A stretch of 13,484 nt of DNA, taken from contig JAHISH010000126.1 in NCBI GenBank assembly GCA_018818365.1, positions 1 to 13,484 of the forward strand, in the 5' to 3' direction. This stretch comes from Candidatus Omnitrophota bacterium (lineage in GTDB: Bacteria; Omnitrophota; Gorgyraeia; Gygaellales; Profunditerraquicolaceae). Below are positions 1 to 7,516 of this stretch, piece after piece. A model generated the notes under the pieces. It had not been told where the DNA came from and made no database searches. It saw only the letters and a program-made list of their open reading frames with translations. Both the position numbers and the translations under genes were made by a program. Each line of letters opens with the position of its first letter. The first letter of the stretch is position 1.

Positions 1-101
1 AGGCTCAAAGGAGGCATACAACCGATATGCTCATCCTGGGCAATAAGCGTACTCCAGTTTTTTCTTAACCGCAAAGGGGTATAGATCAACGCGATCTTCA
101 T
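1..101 (-). CDS. B12-binding-type radical SAM protein, N-terminal part (runs off left edge)
   Basis: Reading the minus strand from an ATG at 101 gives 33 open codons to the window edge, beginning MKIALIYTPLRL and reaching a CMPPLS segment. A short hydrophobic strand (KIALIYTP) followed about 20 residues later by a G-x-MPPLS-type segment is how many B12-binding radical SAM proteins (BchE/HpnJ-like) start. The gene at 3229-4743 opens comparably, with KIALINIR and then FMPLGLLSL. It begins 10 bases after the stop of the SGNH-TPR gene, so it belongs to the same operon. It occupies the same place after an SGNH gene as the B12-type radical SAM gene at 3229-4743. The iron-sulfur motif lies outside the window, so the family call rests on the N-terminus and gene order. 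No strong ribosome binding site is visible. Confidence 0.6.
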   Translation of the reverse strand, partial: MKIALIYTPLRLRKNWSTLIAQDEHIGCMPPLS

Positions 102-111
102 AGCAGGTCTA

Positions 112-1560
112 TTAAGGGAAAATTTCCTTTGTAATGACCGCGGCAATACTCTCCGCTAAAAGCCTATTTCCCTTTGGAGTACAATGGCCAAAGTCTCCCG
201 CGAACATATCAATAAAGTACTCATGAAGCCCAGATTCAAGAAGGGCATTCTTGAATCTCCATTCATTATCGACAAATACCACATCCTTTTTATTCTCAAA
301 AATCATCTGGAGGGGAGAAATAGTACGCATCGGATATTGCACGCATACCAAAGGTATACCGCGGCTTGCAAGCATTGCCTGCATTATCTGATAATTATGC
401 CTGGTGAGCGGATTATATCTTTTTAGGTTGATTTCATTAGCTCGCGTTGAATACTCTTCCAGTGCCGCCCTGTTACCGACAGCCGCGTAGAACGCTACCA
501 AGCTCCCGCAGGCCTCGGCATCTCTAGGATTCAGAGCCAAATTCCTCTTAAAGGTCAATTCCGCATCCTGAAACTCATTTCTTGCGAAATAACACCATCC
601 TAATCTAATGTATACTCTAGCATCTTGTGCTCCTAAATCAATGGCTTTCTTAAAGTAAGAGATAGCCTCCTCATAATTACCTTCGTCAACCGCCCATCCC
701 CCCAATTCGTTGTAAGGCGCCAGCTGCGTAGGATCCAATTCAATAATCTTCTTAAAAACTTCCTTGGCTTGCGTAAGTTTCACCTTTTGTTTTAGCAATT
801 TCCCAAGCGCGTAATACGCCTGAATATCGGTAGGGTCAAAAAAAATAGCCTTTTCTAGATACCCTTGCGCTTCGCTATACTTCTTCTGAGTAAAATAGAG
901 TTCCCCTAATCGAAGATACTCCTCTTTCTTTATTCCGGAAGGCGTTAAGACAGAATTGCGGTCTTGCGCGTAACAATTGGAAGGTGATAAAAAGACCATC
1001 CTGGCGGATCCTCCATTAAAGAACTGTCTCCATTGCAATTGCAGGAACATGCGCATTTCTTGCAGTCGAACGTTCAAACTCAACCAGAGCCACTCTCCTA
1101 GCCGCGCAACCTTGAAAGTCCTCATAAATCTCGCCCAAGGAGAAAAACGCCGGAACTCTTGCGGATACCGGTCATTAATACCGATCATTGCCACGACCAC
1201 CTCAGGCCTATATACCGCCAGGTCCTTTTCGAAATTCGCCAGAATAAACGTAGTATCGGCGCCGGGGATCCCTCTATTAATGACCGTAAATTTCCTTCCT
1301 CCTTTCCCTGCGTTGAGAATGCGCTCCAGTTGACAGGGATAGGAATCTTGTTCTCCAAACACAGTGGTTGACTCTCCGATACACATAATACGGTACCCTT
1401 CCTGCATTGTCTCCTTCGGCCTTTGCAGAGCCGCTACGATCACTCCTGCAATCCTCATAGTTGACTCAATCAAGAAAAAGAAGGCCAGTATTCCTAATAC
1501 TACGAGAACTAACTTCTCGTGAAGACTCAGGGCTCTTTTATCGGGTGCACGCGCCTGCAT
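112..1560 (-). CDS. Membrane-anchored SGNH/GDSL hydrolase-like protein with TPRs inserted in the catalytic domain
   Basis: This 482-residue protein has one membrane segment at about residues 17-38, then an SGNH fold. Block I is G62-E63-S64 (a GES variant of GDS), block II is around N95-R-G97, block III is GIND at 127-130, and block V is D456-x-x-H459. Between blocks III and V lie five TPR units of exactly 34 residues each (214-383), after which the fold resumes with a GIPLVCVQYP strand near 401. SGNH proteins are esterases or acyltransferases. With an N-terminal anchor, this one probably acts outside the membrane on acylated glycans or lipids, but the substrate is unknown. All catalytic positions are present, so it looks active. 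The ATG directly follows the TAA of the upstream GT-C gene (TAAATG), which implies coupled translation. The other SGNH gene here (4748-5743) lacks TPRs. Confidence 0.85.
   Translation of the reverse strand: MQARAPDKRALSLHEKLVLVVLGILAFFFLIESTMRIAGVIVAALQRPKETMQEGYRIMCIGESTTVFGEQDSYPCQLERILNAGKGGRKFTVINRGIPGADTTFILANFEKDLAVYRPEVVVAMIGINDRYPQEFRRFSPWARFMRTFKVARLGEWLWLSLNVRLQEMRMFLQLQWRQFFNGGSARMVFLSPSNCYAQDRNSVLTPSGIKKEEYLRLGELYFTQKKYSEAQGYLEKAIFFDPTDIQAYYALGKLLKQKVKLTQAKEVFKKIIELDPTQLAPYNELGGWAVDEGNYEEAISYFKKAIDLGAQDARVYIRLGWCYFARNEFQDAELTFKRNLALNPRDAEACGSLVAFYAAVGNRAALEEYSTRANEINLKRYNPLTRHNYQIMQAMLASRGIPLVCVQYPMRTISPLQMIFENKKDVVFVDNEWRFKNALLESGLHEYFIDMFAGDFGHCTPKGNRLLAESIAAVITKEIFP
412..921 (-). 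repeat. Five-unit TPR array inside an SGNH domain
   Basis: Codons 214-383 encode five consecutive 34-residue TPR units without gaps (510 bases, 5 x 102). Typical unit features are LG at positions 5-6, Y at 9, A at about 18 and 25, and DP near the end of the first units. The later units degenerate, and the fifth keeps little of the consensus. The array sits between the GIND and DxxH motifs of the host protein. Confidence 0.8.
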
Positions 1561-3222
1561 TTACGCCTTTCGCTTATAGATCAAAATCGTTCTTTTGCTA
1601 TCTTGGATGGGGATGGTAGCAACCAGAATAAAATCCGTTAACCCATCTTTAATGATTTCGTTAAAATATTCTGATTCCCCTGCGCCCTCACCATAAGAGC
1701 ATCTCATCGATTCAAGGGATTCCTGCGTTTTCTTCTCAAGCAAAAGATAATCGCACTCGGAAAGATGATGAATGTGTTTATATTCATATGAAAAGAATAC
1801 GATCGATTCATCGTATAACAGTTGATAATAACTAAAGATGCAATTCTTAAGCTGCGCGCTTCGGTTTAGAGAAAGTACCCGCACCTCGCCCGGCGCTTTA
1901 TCGTTTCGTATATACGCCAATACCTCCATTATTGCGGCCTCAAACCGCTCTTTCCGCGGGGATCTTCCTGCGTTGAGCCAAGGATTATCTCCTCCGATTG
2001 GAAGTAAATTACGTTGCTGTAAAACCCTGTTTATTTTTTCACGCTGACGGTAACTTAGGATAAAAAGATCCTTCTTCGGGAAATAGCCATAGTAGTAACT
2101 GGCCATACCGATAATAATCCCCCCACAGACTATGCGAAAGAATCCTCTCGGGTAAAAAAAGAACGCTGCCCCGATACAGAGGGCGACGATAGGCAAGAGC
2201 ACAAATATATGCGGGGCTGCTTTGGTCACCAGAGAAGAAATAATAACGTATGATCCCACAAACCAAAAGAGGAGAAACCATAGAGAAAAGCTGTTCTTAT
2301 CCTTTCGAATCAACTGAAACCCGGAATTCAAAAGACTCCCCGTAAACAAAAACAGATACGGGAGCCCTATCAGAAAACCGATCATGAAATAATAGTAGCT
2401 ATACGCTTCCAAAAAACTCTGTTTCTTGACATGCACGATGCCTTCTGCGATCTGGGAGGAGACATAGAAAATTCTTTGTACATACCCTTTAAAATACGGC
2501 CCCCACCAGAACGAAGTTAAGATAACGGGAAGTGCCAATGCGAGAATAAAATTGGTAATCGCGCGGTTTTTCTTTAAACGCAACACTGATTGCGGAATCC
2601 CGGCATACACACAGACCAGTATTAAAGGCCCAATAAATGATAGGATAAACTCCTGTTTATGCAGGAAAGAAAGCGCCAAAGAAACTCCTAACATAAGAGA
2701 ATACTTGCGGTTGCGGAAGAAATCCGTCTTAAGAAGAAGATACGCATTAAGGCACCCATAGCCGATAAGTCCGAATTCTATCCAGTAGTCGCGGGACAAG
2801 GCTACAAAACCAGGAAAAAATGAGAGTATCAGTGCAGAAAAGAATCCGGTCTTAGAATCAAAGAGCTGTTTTCCCAGCAGATAGACGCAACTAAGTATGA
2901 GGATAATATACAGGCTATTAATCATCGCACTCATCTGGCCTTGAAGGCCAAGAACCGAATAAAAACCCCCAAGAATAAGAAAAGAAAGCGGCGGATAGTG
3001 CAAGTTTCCGCAGTAACTTCCCCACACCGAAGTAAAGAGAGGTTGACGGTTCTCAAGTCCATTAAAGTGCCGGGCAAGCTGTGCGGCAGGAAGCACTCCG
3101 AGCAAATCGTGGCCTTCAATTGGGTACTGATCGAGAATAAGCCAAAAAAAGTTCCCGATAATCATAGCGGCAATCAGAATTGCGGTTAGGTACATATAGC
3201 GCCTGTTGTTATTCTTCCACAA
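1561..3222 (-). CDS. GT-C fold membrane glycosyltransferase-like protein (GT39/ArnT-like), copy 2
   Basis: This 553-residue polytopic membrane protein has about ten or more hydrophobic segments in residues 8-380 and a soluble tail (about 385-553). Family-like signatures are the first-loop motif D31-Q-Y-P-I-E-G-H-D39 just after the first membrane segment, HYPPLSF at 75-81 (compare the HPPL motif of PMT_2/GT39 proteins), SRDYWIEFG at 143-151, and FLHKQEF at 186-192. Known GT-C enzymes of this type move a sugar from a polyprenyl-phosphate donor to a lipid, protein or glycan outside the membrane; donor and acceptor here are unknown. It is a paralogue of 5740-7443 along its length, including the tail (ECDYL, DF, IYKR motifs). 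The start is TTG, supported by an excellent ribosome binding site at 3228-3238 that overlaps the preceding stop. It is followed immediately by the SGNH-TPR gene. Confidence 0.85.
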   Translation of the reverse strand: MWKNNNRRYMYLTAILIAAMIIGNFFWLILDQYPIEGHDLLGVLPAAQLARHFNGLENRQPLFTSVWGSYCGNLHYPPLSFLILGGFYSVLGLQGQMSAMINSLYIILILSCVYLLGKQLFDSKTGFFSALILSFFPGFVALSRDYWIEFGLIGYGCLNAYLLLKTDFFRNRKYSLMLGVSLALSFLHKQEFILSFIGPLILVCVYAGIPQSVLRLKKNRAITNFILALALPVILTSFWWGPYFKGYVQRIFYVSSQIAEGIVHVKKQSFLEAYSYYYFMIGFLIGLPYLFLFTGSLLNSGFQLIRKDKNSFSLWFLLFWFVGSYVIISSLVTKAAPHIFVLLPIVALCIGAAFFFYPRGFFRIVCGGIIIGMASYYYGYFPKKDLFILSYRQREKINRVLQQRNLLPIGGDNPWLNAGRSPRKERFEAAIMEVLAYIRNDKAPGEVRVLSLNRSAQLKNCIFSYYQLLYDESIVFFSYEYKHIHHLSECDYLLLEKKTQESLESMRCSYGEGAGESEYFNEIIKDGLTDFILVATIPIQDSKRTILIYKRKA

Positions 3223-3227
3223 ACGTA

Positions 3228-3238
3228 ATCACCCCCTT
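3228..3238 (-). promoter_or_regulatory. Strong ribosome binding site supporting a TTG start
   Basis: The minus strand reads AAGGGGGTGAT, differing by one base from the ideal complement of the 16S rRNA 3' end (AAGGAGGTGAT). A five-base spacer TACGT separates it from the TTG at 3222. It overlaps the last codons and TGA stop of the upstream B12-type radical SAM gene, so ribosomes can reinitiate there. It decides the start of the 553-residue GT-C protein and may offset the weak TTG codon. Confidence 0.75.
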
Positions 3239-4743
3239 CTTTTGTTATGCGATGCTATTCTTGTATTCAAGGCAGACTTATATCTCTGATAGTTATAGAA
3301 TATAAAATAGACTGTTTCATATACCGAACGATTCTTACACGAGGTGCATACCGCCTTAATAAGTGCCCTCGGAGAAAGAAAGGAAAAAAACACCGCTTCG
3401 CAGATATAGCGCAGATTGTGCAACGTGAGCAGGTTTAGAAGATTAGAAAAAAATACATCTCTGCCGAGTGTGGCGCGCGCGCACGCCAATTCGCCGTCAG
3501 TCAGCGCCGTCAGGTTGATCACCGGTTTCTCGGAAGTGATGAAATCATATGCGTTCTCAAAAAGCTCACAGGACAAATCATTATTTGCCTTCTGCTGCAG
3601 ATAGGCCTCTGTCCCCGGATAAGGAGTAAACCAGGTCACATGGATATAGCTGGGACGAATACTCTTCAGTAAACGCCTAGTTGCTTCAATATCTCCATAG
3701 GTTTCTTCAGGATTCCCTATCATCACCGTCGCAAAAGACCTCATGCGGTATTTGCGCAATACCCCAAATGCCCTCTCAATCACACGGCAACTACTCTGTT
3801 TATTAATGATTTCAAGAATCCGGTCGGAGCCACTCTCCACCCCCACATCCAATTGCACACAGCCTGCGTTCTTCATCTTCCGTACCGCGTCCTCGTTAAT
3901 GAAATCAACCCGTGTTGCCGCCCCCCACGGCAAATCCCTCTTTTGTATCTGCAGACAGAACTCATCAAGCCAACTACTCTGCGCAGGGAACATTTCATCG
4001 CTGAAATAAACACCCTCTACGCGGTAGTCGCGTACAAGCGTATCAATCTCCGACATAATGGCACCTACGCTTCTCTTGCGCATCCTCCTGCCGAATAACA
4101 GATGGCTGTCACAGAAGATACAAGACATAGGGCACCCCCTGCCGATAAGGATATTGGCTACCCGCTGAAGGAAATACCCCCGGATATACCCGGGAGGGAT
4201 AAAGTATTTCTCCATATCCACTAGATAACGGGCAGGAGAAGGGAGTGTATCTAAATTTTCCACTAATTCCCGATCTTGATTTGCTACAATCACTCCTTGA
4301 TCATCCTTGAAGACTACCCCATCAACTTTCTGCAGCGAATTACCCGATTCTAGAGCAAGAAGCGCTTCTTTTAAAGTCACTTCTCCTTCTTGTTTTACCA
4401 CAAAAGAAAGATCCAATCCCTGCAGTACCCGCTCAGGAAAAATAGTAGGGTGGATGCCTCCCGCGAAATAAATTGCGTCCGGCAAGAGAATGCGCAAGGC
4501 GTTTCTTAAGAGTAGCGATTTCTGATACGCAGGGGTCACAATTGAAAACCCTATATAGCGAGGGGAGAACTGCCTTACTTCTTCGAGCAGTCTATTTGGA
4601 TGCTCATAGGTAAATGGATCAAAGACCTTGACCTGAAAACCTTCCTTCTGAAGGACTGCGCCGAGCGACAATAAGCCCAGCGGCATAAAGACCGTATCAC
4701 TGATACGGATATTAATTAACGCTATCTTCTTTTTACTACCCAT
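3229..4743 (-). CDS. B12-binding domain radical SAM protein (class B methyltransferase-like)
   Basis: This 504-residue protein combines a Rossmann-like B12-binding-type N-terminus (about 1-150, with GGIHPT at 95-100, typical of this family) with a radical SAM core. The core has C204-x3-C208-x2-C211, the iron-sulfur motif, TRVD at 277-280 and GVESGSD at 301-307. A C-terminal region of about 100 residues contains a hydrophobic stretch at about 446-466. Relatives such as BchE, HpnJ/HpnR and P-methyltransferases act on unactivated carbon or phosphorus, often as cobalamin-dependent methylases. The DxHxxG cobalamin-ligand motif is not evident in the N-terminus, as is common in this class. The ATG at 4743 lies four bases after the SGNH stop. 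The reaction and substrate cannot be told from sequence; methylation of a lipid or sugar product of the neighbouring genes is an inference. Confidence 0.88.
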   Translation of the reverse strand: MGSKKKIALINIRISDTVFMPLGLLSLGAVLQKEGFQVKVFDPFTYEHPNRLLEEVRQFSPRYIGFSIVTPAYQKSLLLRNALRILLPDAIYFAGGIHPTIFPERVLQGLDLSFVVKQEGEVTLKEALLALESGNSLQKVDGVVFKDDQGVIVANQDRELVENLDTLPSPARYLVDMEKYFIPPGYIRGYFLQRVANILIGRGCPMSCIFCDSHLLFGRRMRKRSVGAIMSEIDTLVRDYRVEGVYFSDEMFPAQSSWLDEFCLQIQKRDLPWGAATRVDFINEDAVRKMKNAGCVQLDVGVESGSDRILEIINKQSSCRVIERAFGVLRKYRMRSFATVMIGNPEETYGDIEATRRLLKSIRPSYIHVTWFTPYPGTEAYLQQKANNDLSCELFENAYDFITSEKPVINLTALTDGELACARATLGRDVFFSNLLNLLTLHNLRYICEAVFFSFLSPRALIKAVCTSCKNRSVYETVYFIFYNYQRYKSALNTRIASHNKRRG

Positions 4744-4747
4744 ACTA

Positions 4748-5743
4748 TTATTCTACCGTTTGCTTTGTATGCGGGGCTAACCCGTGCTTTTGCAAAAAGA
4801 CACGCAAACCTTCTGCAACGATCCGGTGTCCCGCTTCGTTCCAATGGGAAGCCGGCTTCTCCCAAGAAAGATTAATACTCTCTCCCTGCGCAACCGCACG
4901 CAGGAGTCTGGCCTCTATATCATCGACATACAATATCTGGTTTGACGCACACAAAGATGCATACTCTTTCTCCACCCAGACAGGCATATGCAAATAAGGA
5001 GAAGTCAAAAATGTCTTTGCGGTAAACGCGACAACGGGGATACTATCTGCTCTTTTCTTAAACATCTGCATCACTGCGGCGCTATTACGCAAGGCATTCC
5101 TTATCATCGGATCGTGCCTCTCAAGTCTCTGGGCAATACTTCCTCCGGCCCTCTCTATCGCAATCAGATCAAAGTTGTGCTGCAAAATCCTCAAGGCCAG
5201 TGATGATTGCAGTAAGGCGTTGAGCCATCCGAAATAACGGCGGGGATACCGCCATATCAATCTGCCTTCCTCATAATAAGGGCGGGTCCGGGAATCATTA
5301 TGCATAAAACTTGCGGATTCTAACGCGTAATCATTATTGACGATATCATTATAGCAAAGCTGCCAGATAATAAGATCCGGCTTCAGGGAATCGATATAAT
5401 GGTCCAGCACCATATATTCTTGCACCCATCCATACGCTCCGCAGCCGTACTCGAAGAGTTGCGTGCCGGGCAAAGATTCAACCAGATAATCGTAATACCT
5501 CTTACCGTCGGATCGTTGGGTAAACGAGTCGCCGATCACCAGGATCTTCGCCGATCCCGCATCTTCACTGCCCACAATAACGCTATTGCACCCCCAACCA
5601 AATAGTGAAGAAAAGTACGCCTTATCCGAATGATATGGACTGCACGCAATATAAACCCGGACTCCCCCTTCAACGACCAAGACGCCTATGATCATTACGA
5701 TTAGAATATACGCTGCGCTATACAAAAATTTCCGTCTATTCAT
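4748..5743 (-). CDS. Membrane-anchored SGNH/GDSL hydrolase-like protein
   Basis: This 331-residue protein has a short basic N-terminus (MNRRK) and one membrane segment at about 8-25, then an SGNH domain. Block I is G71-D72-S73-F74, with S73 the expected nucleophile. Block II is around G100-C-G102, block III is YND at 131-133, and block V has H300 in SHWNEAGH. The Asp normally two or three residues before the catalytic His is missing (P297-A-S-H300), so it would work with a Ser-His dyad, recruit another acid, or be altered in activity. SGNH proteins next to GT-C enzymes often add or remove O-acyl groups on surface glycans; that role is inferred. It starts in a four-base ATGA overlap with the GT-C gene and stops four bases before the B12-type radical SAM gene. 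It has no TPRs, unlike its counterpart at 112-1560. Confidence 0.83.
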   Translation of the reverse strand: MNRRKFLYSAAYILIVMIIGVLVVEGGVRVYIACSPYHSDKAYFSSLFGWGCNSVIVGSEDAGSAKILVIGDSFTQRSDGKRYYDYLVESLPGTQLFEYGCGAYGWVQEYMVLDHYIDSLKPDLIIWQLCYNDIVNNDYALESASFMHNDSRTRPYYEEGRLIWRYPRRYFGWLNALLQSSLALRILQHNFDLIAIERAGGSIAQRLERHDPMIRNALRNSAAVMQMFKKRADSIPVVAFTAKTFLTSPYLHMPVWVEKEYASLCASNQILYVDDIEARLLRAVAQGESINLSWEKPASHWNEAGHRIVAEGLRVFLQKHGLAPHTKQTVE

Positions 5744-7443
5744 CTGCGCTTATAAATAAGAACGCGCTCTTTCCCGTAGGGGATATCCATTTCCTTAATT
5801 AGCCTAAAATCATTAATGCCGCTTTGGAATATTTCTCTATAATGTTTCCTTTCCAATTCAACCTTGCCGTATTCACGGTTAAGAATCTCTGAAAGAGAAA
5901 CATTTCCTTCCTGCTCAATGACCAGGTAATCGCACTCTTCAAGCGAAGTTGCCATCTTAAAATGGCTGGCAAAGAAGAACAAGGGATAATTCTGAGTGAG
6001 CACATAATAATAAAAAGCATTATTCTTCAGCGCGGGACGCTGGTAGACAGATACTGCCTGCGCGCGCCCCCCCCCGCCGGTATCTTGATTAATAAACTGG
6101 AGTATCTCTTGGATAACCTTCTCTAATTCTTCCTTACGTGGAGGATAAAATGTGTCAAAATTATTCGCCTCAGGCATATGCCTGAAGATAATCGTTTCGG
6201 CGTTAAGCCCGCCGAGAGAACGCACAAAAGATAACGGACTTTTACCAAACGCATAGAGTGACGAAAAAAATACATTCACTCCATATGCGCAAACCAGAAC
6301 CGTAATGAGTATCTGCAGAACCTTGGGCCTAACGTAATATATCCCTGCACTGATCAAGAGGGCAATTGCAGGAAGCAATGCCAAGATATGCGTCGGATAT
6401 TTAACCTGCAGGAGGGTGAAAGTAAAAACTCCAAAGGGAATACAGAACCAAGAAAACAAATACAAAAGCGGAACCATTGCTTCTTTTTTAAGTACAATCC
6501 GAAAGGAGAGAAAGATAAACATAATCCAAAATCCGACCAGGAATACGCCTCCTAAGAGCGCAAGGAGTGAATTAAAATAAAAAAAGAGCGACTCTGGAGC
6601 TAAAAGTTTTTCAAGCAACGTAGCCTTCCCCGTAATATCAATCTCCGCGGTTGAGGAAAATACCGACAGCATCCTGCCGAAGGAACTTACTCCGTACCGA
6701 CTCCACCAAAAATGCGTACACAAGAAAGAAATTATCACTGCCAGTGACGCATTCATGATCCGCGATAAGGACCGGGCGTGTTCTCTATCCTTTAAAAATG
6801 GCATAAAAAATGCGATTGCCAAAGGTACCGCTACAAAAGGGATAAATTCATTCTTGTGTAAATACGCTAACGCCAGACTAAACCCCAGCATCACAGAATA
6901 AAACCGATTGCGGAAGAAATCTGTTTTGAGCAAAAAATAAATAACCATGCATACATACGCGATAACGCCGAATTCGAGCCAATAAGAACGGGAAAATGCG
7001 ATAAAACCGGGGAAGCAAGAAAGCAAGAACGCAGCCAATAGTCCTGTCTTGGCGTCAAAGAGTTCTTTCCCAATTAAATACACCGTGCCAAGAATAAGGC
7101 ATATATAAAACGCATTGACCATAATCGCCATCTGGCCTTGCAATCCGAAGATTAGATAGTAGTAGGCCAACACAATAAACGATAGGGGGGGATAATTAAG
7201 AAGAGAACCGTAATATCTGCCTACAGGCATATCATAGAGCAGATGGTCATTCCCCCACCCCTTGATATCCCTTACCAGCTGGACAGAAGGAAAAATGCCC
7301 AATAGATCGTGCCCGGCAATAGGATACGCATCAAAAGAGAGCCAGAGATAAAGAGAAATAATGACCGCGGCGATCAAAAAGATCACTACGATATCAAAGG
7401 GCCACTCACGTTTCTTACTAGGACGAAATAAAATTATAGCCAC
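5740..7443 (-). CDS. GT-C fold membrane glycosyltransferase-like protein (GT39/ArnT-like), copy 1
   Basis: This 567-residue polytopic protein is a paralogue of the one at 1561-3222 throughout its length. Shared features are a first membrane segment at about 17-36, the loop motif D38-A-Y-P-I-A-G-H-D46, NYPPLSF at 83-89, SRSYWLEFG at 151-159, LHKNEF at 195-200, a run of membrane helices to about residue 395, and a soluble tail with ECDYL (503-507) and a final IYKRR. GT-C enzymes use polyprenyl-linked sugars at the outer face of the membrane; the D...GHD loop is the likely catalytic site by position. The start is GTG, with AGGGGGGAT seven bases upstream. A run of nine G in the coding strand (6067-6075) encodes part of GGGG at 456-459 in the tail linker and could slip. 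It overlaps the next gene (SGNH) by four bases. Confidence 0.86.
   Translation of the reverse strand: MAIILFRPSKKREWPFDIVVIFLIAAVIISLYLWLSFDAYPIAGHDLLGIFPSVQLVRDIKGWGNDHLLYDMPVGRYYGSLLNYPPLSFIVLAYYYLIFGLQGQMAIMVNAFYICLILGTVYLIGKELFDAKTGLLAAFLLSCFPGFIAFSRSYWLEFGVIAYVCMVIYFLLKTDFFRNRFYSVMLGFSLALAYLHKNEFIPFVAVPLAIAFFMPFLKDREHARSLSRIMNASLAVIISFLCTHFWWSRYGVSSFGRMLSVFSSTAEIDITGKATLLEKLLAPESLFFYFNSLLALLGGVFLVGFWIMFIFLSFRIVLKKEAMVPLLYLFSWFCIPFGVFTFTLLQVKYPTHILALLPAIALLISAGIYYVRPKVLQILITVLVCAYGVNVFFSSLYAFGKSPLSFVRSLGGLNAETIIFRHMPEANNFDTFYPPRKEELEKVIQEILQFINQDTGGGGRAQAVSVYQRPALKNNAFYYYVLTQNYPLFFFASHFKMATSLEECDYLVIEQEGNVSLSEILNREYGKVELERKHYREIFQSGINDFRLIKEMDIPYGKERVLIYKRR
6067..6075 (-). repeat. G9 homopolymer tract within the GT-C gene
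   Basis: Nine consecutive C on the plus strand (G9 in the coding strand) fill three glycine codons at residues 457-459 of the 567-residue GT-C protein. It is the longest G/C run I found in the window. Gain or loss of one base would cut off the last ~110 residues. Such tracts can mediate phase variation of surface-glycan genes, but a single sequence cannot show variation, and it could also be an assembly-sensitive spot. Confidence 0.7.
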
Positions 7444-7490
7444 TATGCGAATCCCCCCTGTTTCCTTAGGCTTAAACTTATTTTACCCAT
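7443..7490 (-). CDS. Possible 15-codon leader or coupling peptide
   Basis: In the only gap of note (7444-7516), an ATG at 7490 follows GGAG by four bases. It opens a 15-codon frame (MGKISLSLRKQGGFA) ending in TAG. The last base of the TAG is the first base of the GTG start of the GT-C gene (TAGTG). The same kind of stop/start overlap links real genes in this operon, so the frame may keep ribosomes on the message across the gap. It has no recognisable family and no cysteine- or serine-rich core suggesting a modified peptide precursor. With so short a frame, chance is a serious alternative. Confidence 0.3.
   Translation of the reverse strand: MGKISLSLRKQGGFA
7451..7459 (-). promoter_or_regulatory. 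Ribosome binding site of GT-C copy 1
   Basis: The minus strand reads AGGGGGGAT, seven bases before the GTG at 7443. It pairs well with the 16S rRNA tail and supports the GTG start. It lies inside the possible 15-codon frame. Confidence 0.55.
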
Positions 7491-7516
7491 AGTTCTCCAC
7501 GGCCTTTGAAGATACC

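Noticed and set aside
977..1333. 118-codon open frame on the plus strand
   Set aside because: It is antisense to the SGNH core of a well-supported gene; the translation shows no family features.
7443..7490. Peptide precursor for the SPASM enzymes
   Set aside because: The 15-residue product has no leader/core layout and no Cys, Thr or other typical core residues in number; nothing supports a modified-peptide role.
7444..7516. Terminator or promoter in the 73-base gap
   Set aside because: I found no stem-loop followed by a T run on the minus strand and no convincing -35/-10 pair; the gap is mostly taken by the short frame and a ribosome binding site.
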